Position numbers and translations under genes: made by a program. This document shows positions 58,597 through 64,000 of a DNA stretch of 64,000 nt, piece by piece; positions within the stretch are counted from its first letter, which is position 1, and each line of letters begins with the position of its first letter. Source of the DNA: Gamarada debralockiae (taxonomy: Eukaryota > Ascomycota > Leotiomycetes > Helotiales > Hyphodiscaceae); the NCBI GenBank assembly GCA_002803225.1, contig NXFV01001368.1, forward strand, positions 62,001 through 126,000, given 5' to 3'. The notes under the pieces are model-generated. The model saw only the letters and a program-made list of their open reading frames with translations, had not been told where the DNA came from and did no database searches.

Positions 58597-60763
58597 TTAT
58601 GCGGTGGCGGAGACCTGGGGAGTGGAGGTGTGCGCGGCGGGGATGGGCTCGCTGACAACTGGCTCGGTAGTAGCGGGTTCAGCTGGCTCAGTGGTGGCTG
58701 GGGCCTCTTTGGCGGGCTCAGCGGCCTCCTCAGCTGGCTTCTCGGGGGCTTTATCAGCGGCCTTGGGGGAAGACTTGCCCTTGACGGTGGCACGGAGCTT
58801 GGCGAATGGGGACTTTGGCTTCTCGCCCTCCTCGTCACTAGTGGTAGCCTTCTCCTTCTTGTTCAACCATGGGAGGGAGCTCTTGCGCTTGTCGTTCTTG
58901 ACAACTGGGGTCTCAACAGCCTTGGCCTCGCCGTTGGTGGCAGGTGCAGTGGTCTCAGTTGGAACAGTGGTTGGGGAAGCAACGCTGGTAGCCTAGAGAT
59001 TGTTAGACCGTGGCCTTATATCAAGGATGTATTCAAAAACTTACCAATGGCTCGGTAGCCTCAACAGCTGGGATCACTGGGGCAGTCTCAGAGACAGGCT
59101 CAGCATCCTTGGCTGGAACAGCCGGGGCAGCTTCCTCTGCCTTCTTCTCCTTGGGAGAGAATCTGGATTGAAGGTTTCCGAAGATGCTGTTGCGCTTGAC
59201 AGGAGCAGGCTTAGTCTCAACAGTCTTGGTAGCGGGGGCCTCTTCGACGGGGGCGGCTTGGGTGGTATCAGTGACAGCGGGAGTCTCTGCTGCGGCAGCG
59301 GTCTCAACAGGAGCCTGCAAAGAAATTCGTTAGCATAAATGATTGCGATTTGAGAAAATTGGAACTTACGGCAGTTTCCTCAGTGGCAGCAGCGGCGGCA
59401 ACTGGGGTCTCCTCCTTTGGCTCAACCTTGTCCTCCTTCTTGCCGAATCCAATGGATCCGAAGATGGAGTTCCTCTTGCGGGAGGCGCTTCGGCTCTTGC
59501 GAGCCTTCTTTTCCTCAGCCTTCTCGTCTTTCTTCTCTTCCTTGACCTCCTTCTTCTCTTCTTTCTTCTCCTCCTTAGCTTCCTTCTTCTCTTCCTTGGC
59601 CTCAGCCTTCTCTTCCTTCTTGACCTCGGTAGACTTCTTGGGAAGAGTTGCAGCTGCAAGAGCAGGCTTGCTCAAGGAGCTGTGTGTGTTCTTGTATGCA
59701 TCGCTGCCAGCGACTGAGTCCTTAATCTCCTTCGCTTCATTGATCTTGGCCTTGATGGATGCAACCCAGCTGTCGCGCTCGTTGAGGCTGGAAGCCTGGA
59801 AGGTGTGCTTGTGGCCGTGAAGGTTGAAGAAAAAGTCGACGGTTCCTTCGTTAGTGACATCGGAGGCATCAGACTAAAGATAATATCTCGTTAGAAAGGT
59901 GTTCAAACAATTGGAGGTACTTGAGAGAGCAGAAAACCCTGTAGTAGATCGAGCTGCGTTCCCTCAATCTTAATCTTGAAGCGATCGGGTGCTTCGAATC
60001 CAATTCAAGCATATAATTGACCCGGGAAAAGGAAAATGTGCTGCCAGGTCGTCTGCGAATATGAAATGGGGCATGCTTACCAAGTTGATGATACCAGCAG
60101 GGCTGGTCTTCTCGCTGGCCTTCTTGCTGAAGAACAAAAGACCCTTTCCAGTGTAGGATGACCAAGCAACGTTGTGGTTGGCGACTTCGGGCTTCTCACC
60201 GCGGAGGTAGCTAGACAGGTGCTTGGACTCGACAGGCTCGGATCCGAACCAGAAGTGCTTCTTTTGGAAGATGAAACCCCTATTAAAAACGTGGCGTTAG
60301 CTTGTGTCCCACTCGCAGGTGCTTTAACGATGCTCCGCCATAAACTCCACGTTGAAGATAACAAGTGGATCACAAAGGTCAATAGCTCGACACGTGCAGG
60401 ACATGAGTCAAGTAAAGCTTTCCCTCGTGGCATATCAAGCTAGGGACCGCCGGGAGATCCAGGAGTAAATTGACGAAACAAGAACGAGGATAACACTTAC
60501 TTGATCAATCCAGGGCCCTTGTATCCAAGAATTCCCTCCTCAATAGGCTTGGCCTCCTCCTTGACAGGTGCAGAACCCTCCTCAGTGGTAGCTGGAGCAG
60601 CCTCAGTAACAGCAGGTGTTTCTGTGGTAGCCTCTACAGGTGCAGCAGTTTCTTCAGCAGGCTTTGACTCCTCAACAGGCTTTGTCTCTGCAACAGGCTC
60701 AACAGCTGGAGTCTCTGTTGTGGGAGCAACAGGCTCTTCAACTGGCTTTTGGGCTTCTGACAT
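58597..60763 (-). CDS. Meu6-like PH-domain protein with long low-complexity tail
   Basis: Five exons (60763-60501, 60279-60081, 59873-59370, 59314-59045, 58992-58597) give about 543 residues. The N-terminus is a Glu/Pro/Thr/Ala-rich lead (EEPVAPTTETPAVEP). A PH-type domain spans about 75-190: GILGYKGPGLIKGFIFQKKH, FWFGSEPVESKHLSSYL, GLLFFSKKASEKTSPAGIIN, TVDFFFNLHGHKHTFQA and DSWVASIKAKI with the closing Trp. The tail has Lys/Glu repeats (KEEKKEAKEEKKEEKKEV), then two similar blocks, RKRNSIFGSIGFG and VKRNSIFGNLQSRF, probably phosphosites or binding motifs. Family: fungal Meu6/PH proteins of the cell cortex; the molecular role is unclear. High Ala/Glu content explains the open shadows on the other strand. 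Confidence 0.85.
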
Positions 60764-63700
60764 GTTGACTGGTGATTATTGAAGAATCTCGTTGATGTAG
60801 AATTAGAAAAGAATCTTCTGGCAATGAAAGATCTTTGAAAAAAGGATGAATTCTTGAAGAAGAGTTGAAGACGTGATGAAGGATTGTTAAGAAAGATGGA
60901 AAGTTTCAGAGCGAGATGGATTTTTATTATCACTGGGTTGCAAGGGCGTTGGCGCTAGTAACGAAATTAATGAACTGCCGCACGGACGCGAATTGAATAT
61001 CGTGGATCAGCACACGAAGAGGAGGCTGGGAAGGGAAAATTAGGCGTTGGCTGCAAGTAGATTTCCGAATGCAAACAAAGTAAATAAGGGAGAAGAGTAG
61101 ATTGTTTGCGAATTGCATGAATTTCTATGAGTTGTCTCCATCTATTCTGACCTCATCGTGGCTCTTTTATTCGGTTTCCCCTCACAACCACGCCATCCAT
61201 CTGAGAAATCGCAGGATCGACAAGACTGATCATGCGAGCAACCTTGGTTCCAAGCAGAGGCGCCTTACGATGCAAGGCAGACCTAGGGGACTTACACTGG
61301 ACTAATTGGATGGGGCCCTGATGATGATTCCTGATTATTCTTTACTCCGCTCCACCTTTGCATAAACGTTGTTCACATGCCCATTACGAGGAGTACGCCT
61401 CTCACACGTCTTGGCTGGCCTCATCATTCATCAGCTCGTCCCATCTTCGTAACTGCAAGCCGCTGTTTGACTTTCTCACCGGAAAACCTCGCTTTCTGCG
61501 GGCTGGCTGCTCACTGGCCAACCAGCGGTTATTGGCAGTCATCTTGTCCCGGATCCCGAGGTTTCTTCCAAATCTAAAGGACGTGGGAAATTTGACACCC
61601 CCCAAAATAAGATAAGAAGAAGCTATGGCCTCGAACCAACTACTCTTCCCGCGACTCGTGACTTTTGGGGTTTGGAAGGTCTATCGGGCTGAAGCTAATA
61701 GTTAGGTAAGGGGTAAAGTAAATAATTGCGGGAGGCAAAAGCGTTTCAATAGCACTGAATTTCATCATTCAAGATTTTAAGGACCACCACCACCGGCAAA
61801 CCTTGATAGTTTGGCGTAGGATCTCCATCATCTCCATAGGCTGGCCGTCCTGTTTCGTTTCACCAAGAGTGCTGTGCCATAACGGCAGTTCTTTGGTTGT
61901 TGGGTGCTGCCAGGGCACGCGATGCATCGTATTTTTTCTCACAAATTGCATGAGACGTCTCACTGGTGCTAGCATTTCAGGTCAGACCTCAATTTCCCTG
62001 CAGCAGCTAAACCCCTACAAGTCCCGGCAGAGCCTGTGTAGCGTGAAGCCCTCTATGCAGCATGGCGGGCACGCTTCCTGCTTTAGTGCCACGGCGAACC
62101 AACCCTGAATCGACATCTAGCTTGATGCCAAAAACGCCGAAAGAAGTCTGCTGGCCAAATGTTGGTCGTTCTTCTGCGACAGCTCCACAGCTAATTCATC
62201 TCCCAATATTATTTTTATATCAGCTCTGGGTCCATGGACAAATCGAGAGTCCGAAAACACGATTAAAGATTTTACAGACAATGCAATGAGTTCCAGGGTC
62301 ATCGAGAACCTCGCTTCAAGGCACCTGAAGCTTCCTGTGACGCGGGGTCTGCATGTCTGCACAGAGCAGCTGCCATCTGTATGCATATTCCTGTATCTGG
62401 CCACGGTCCACCCAGCGATCCAGCTCCCAAAAAGCAATTCTGCTGCTGTGTTGTAGGAAGAGGCAATTACCCGCGACCAACGGCATAAAGATGTACGATT
62501 CATCAATGCTGACACTCCTCACAGATATCTTCAAAGTTGGGATGTATCATGAGACTGTCGGGATTATTTTTGATGCCATTCAATATGCAGATGATCGTCA
62601 GGCCACTCACCGCTTGATAAGGCAACCACCCCCTATTGGAGAGGTTGCGAACGCCGTCATACTCGAAGCAGATCTTCTCGGCGACTGCTTTACAAATGCT
62701 CACCCTCCTTTGATTTACCGGTATCGGTGGCTGGATGTTGATATTACGATATCAGAACCCTATATCTCGCCACTCTTGCTTTCAACTGCTTTGTTTTCTG
62801 CAACGCGGGTATTGGCGGCAGATGCACACTGAGCCATTTTCGTTCTCCCGTGATACTCAGGACCGTACTTACAGCAATTGAGAACATTCGGATCAAATAT
62901 TCGCTCAAAGAGTCGGAGAATGATGAATTGCCCTTCGAGTCACGTATTGTTTGCTTCCGCTCAGACTTGGCTCCGTCTGAACCTATATCCAGTAGCGCTG
63001 GGTGTACTCTTAGAAGTGCTTAGTCCTTCATAGATAGCTGCGGCAGCCCCTTATTTGTTTGGATTCCCTGTAACGCGTTGAGGGCTCCGAGCGTCTCATA
63101 GCATTGGAGTTCAAGTTGATAGACACAGAAGTTTTAGGCAGGCAGGAAGATGGCCACGTGATTCACGTGGTGCGGTTTTGGCTGGTTACAACAGACACGG
63201 GTCAAATCAGATTAGAGACTGTCTATGTCTATAGAAGCCTGAATCTTTGGCAGATAGTTTTCTGTTGTGGTGTGGAAGAAAACTGCCTCCTCTCGCAGCG
63301 CAAAGGAGCTGATATACCTGCACATCATGTGACACCGCACTTTCATTTCCCCTACTGCATCAATGCTTTTGTGACAAAATATTACTTCAATGAGGCATTC
63401 CTCTAATATTCTCCGAAGGTTGCATAAAGAGAAGTCCTCAAGCAAGTCTTTTTCAATCGTTCAAAGAGAGCAATGATTCAACAAACCAAGGCAAAGGCAG
63501 TGGATGTTAAACACTTGGATTAACTGAGTAATTGCAACAACTCAATACATAAATTCTCTCTCAGATCCCTTTCTTTGTGTGCTTCCTGCCCAACCAAAGC
63601 CTGCAGTCCTGTTGATAAGTTTCATCGGTTCAGCCTTAAGTCTCGTAACTCAAACCGTCGGACGACACCTCCTGACATCGACTTTTCCTTCATCTAGTCT

Positions 63701-63974
63701 GGATCTTTCGTCAACTCTTCCATCAAAATTAGTAATTCGATTTCACTGCCCTTATAAGTTCTTTCCTCTAGTTACTCCCACCTCTTATTGCCGTACTTTT
63801 ATTTCTAATCTTCGTCACTTTCGGAACTGGCCAATTCGCTGCTCAATTTACCCCCCAATTCACTACGCGGCAGCTCTGTCCTCGCAGCTCACTCAAAAAT
63901 ACGCTAAACTAGCGCCGAACCTCAACCTCGAACATATATTTCATTTCACCCTCGCGGGGTCACATCCCAAGCGC
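60764..63974. other. 3.2 kb with no supported gene
   Basis: The left 300 bases are the promoter and 5' UTR of the Meu6-like gene. Frames at 61358-61615, 61769-61975 (minus), 62117-62515 (minus) and 62353-62832 are open but lack any motif I can name. A near-palindromic pair of CACGTG sites lies at 63154-63170. The right end from about 63540 is CT-rich and leads to a start codon at 63975. Confidence 0.4.
63154..63170. promoter_or_regulatory. paired E-boxes, CCACGTGATTCACGTGG
   Basis: Two CACGTG cores face each other with a 3-bp centre, forming a near-perfect 17-bp palindrome. It lies 800 bases upstream of the possible gene start at the right edge, so it could be a bHLH-type site. Confidence 0.35.
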
Positions 63975-64000
63975 ATGGTGGACGAAACATTAGGCATCGC
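63975..64000 (+). CDS. possible start of a gene truncated by the window edge
   Basis: ATGGTGGACGAAACATTAGG begins a frame (MVDETLGI) that runs off the window. About 400 bases of CT-rich, TATA-poor sequence precede it. Only eight codons are visible, so no identity can be given. Confidence 0.25.

Noticed and set aside
58553..59820. Long plus-strand frames rich in Ala, Ser and Leu
   Set aside because: Antisense shadows of the Glu/Lys/Ala-rich tail of the PH-domain gene.
1..64000. CRISPR arrays, operons, bacterial-type elements
   Set aside because: Spliceosomal introns and gene content are eukaryotic; the only regular short repeats are the minisatellite and the WD40 units.

Overview
The window looks like a chromosome segment of a filamentous ascomycete. 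Genes carry short introns (about 50-90 bp) with GT..AG borders, spacing is several hundred bases to a few kb, and the gene set is fungal: Spa2, Nbp2, Meu6-type PH protein, HET-domain and NACHT-WD40 proteins. The style of the lineage-specific families suggests Leotiomycetes, but that is inference. Exon borders below were derived by hand from splice signals and reading-frame continuity; wherever several exons were joined, the total length divided by three.

Layout. 0-13 kb is all on the minus strand: a FAD monooxygenase of the salicylate-hydroxylase type, an NCS1 nucleobase permease, HMG-CoA reductase and a nicotinamidase. 13-20 kb is gene-poor, with a GIY-YIG-like ORF, a possible tiny spliced gene behind a clear TATA box, and a wrecked HET-domain gene. 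20-32 kb is conserved housekeeping DNA: NBP2-like SH3 protein, SSU72 CTD phosphatase, SPA2 polarity scaffold and STI1/Hop co-chaperone.

32.3-47 kb is an accessory island between STI1 and the epsin gene. It holds degenerate repeats, lineage-specific proteins, a second HET relic, remnants of at least two NACHT-type NLR genes, a decayed copy of an NLR 3' end with RIP-like transitions, a MITE insertion, and one apparently intact pair of divergent genes. That pair is a HeLo-like cell-death effector (40340-41286, minus) and a NACHT-WD40 NLR (41762-45523, plus).

47-61 kb returns to housekeeping: ENT3-like epsin, cyclophilin A, RNA polymerase III subunit RPC34, a MARVEL-type membrane protein, a minisatellite, a flavin-containing monooxygenase and a Meu6-like PH protein. 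61-64 kb shows no recognisable gene until a possible start codon at the right edge.

The most interesting system is the divergent effector/NLR pair. The effector's C-terminus and the NLR's N-terminus share a short motif in the same register (HTF...V.GG.V..GN against HSY...I.GG.V..GD). This is the arrangement expected for amyloid-templated NLR signalling in fungi (HET-s/NWD2-type). Nearby fossils include another NLR N-terminus with a different, HRAM-like motif, so the locus seems to have hosted several such systems in succession.
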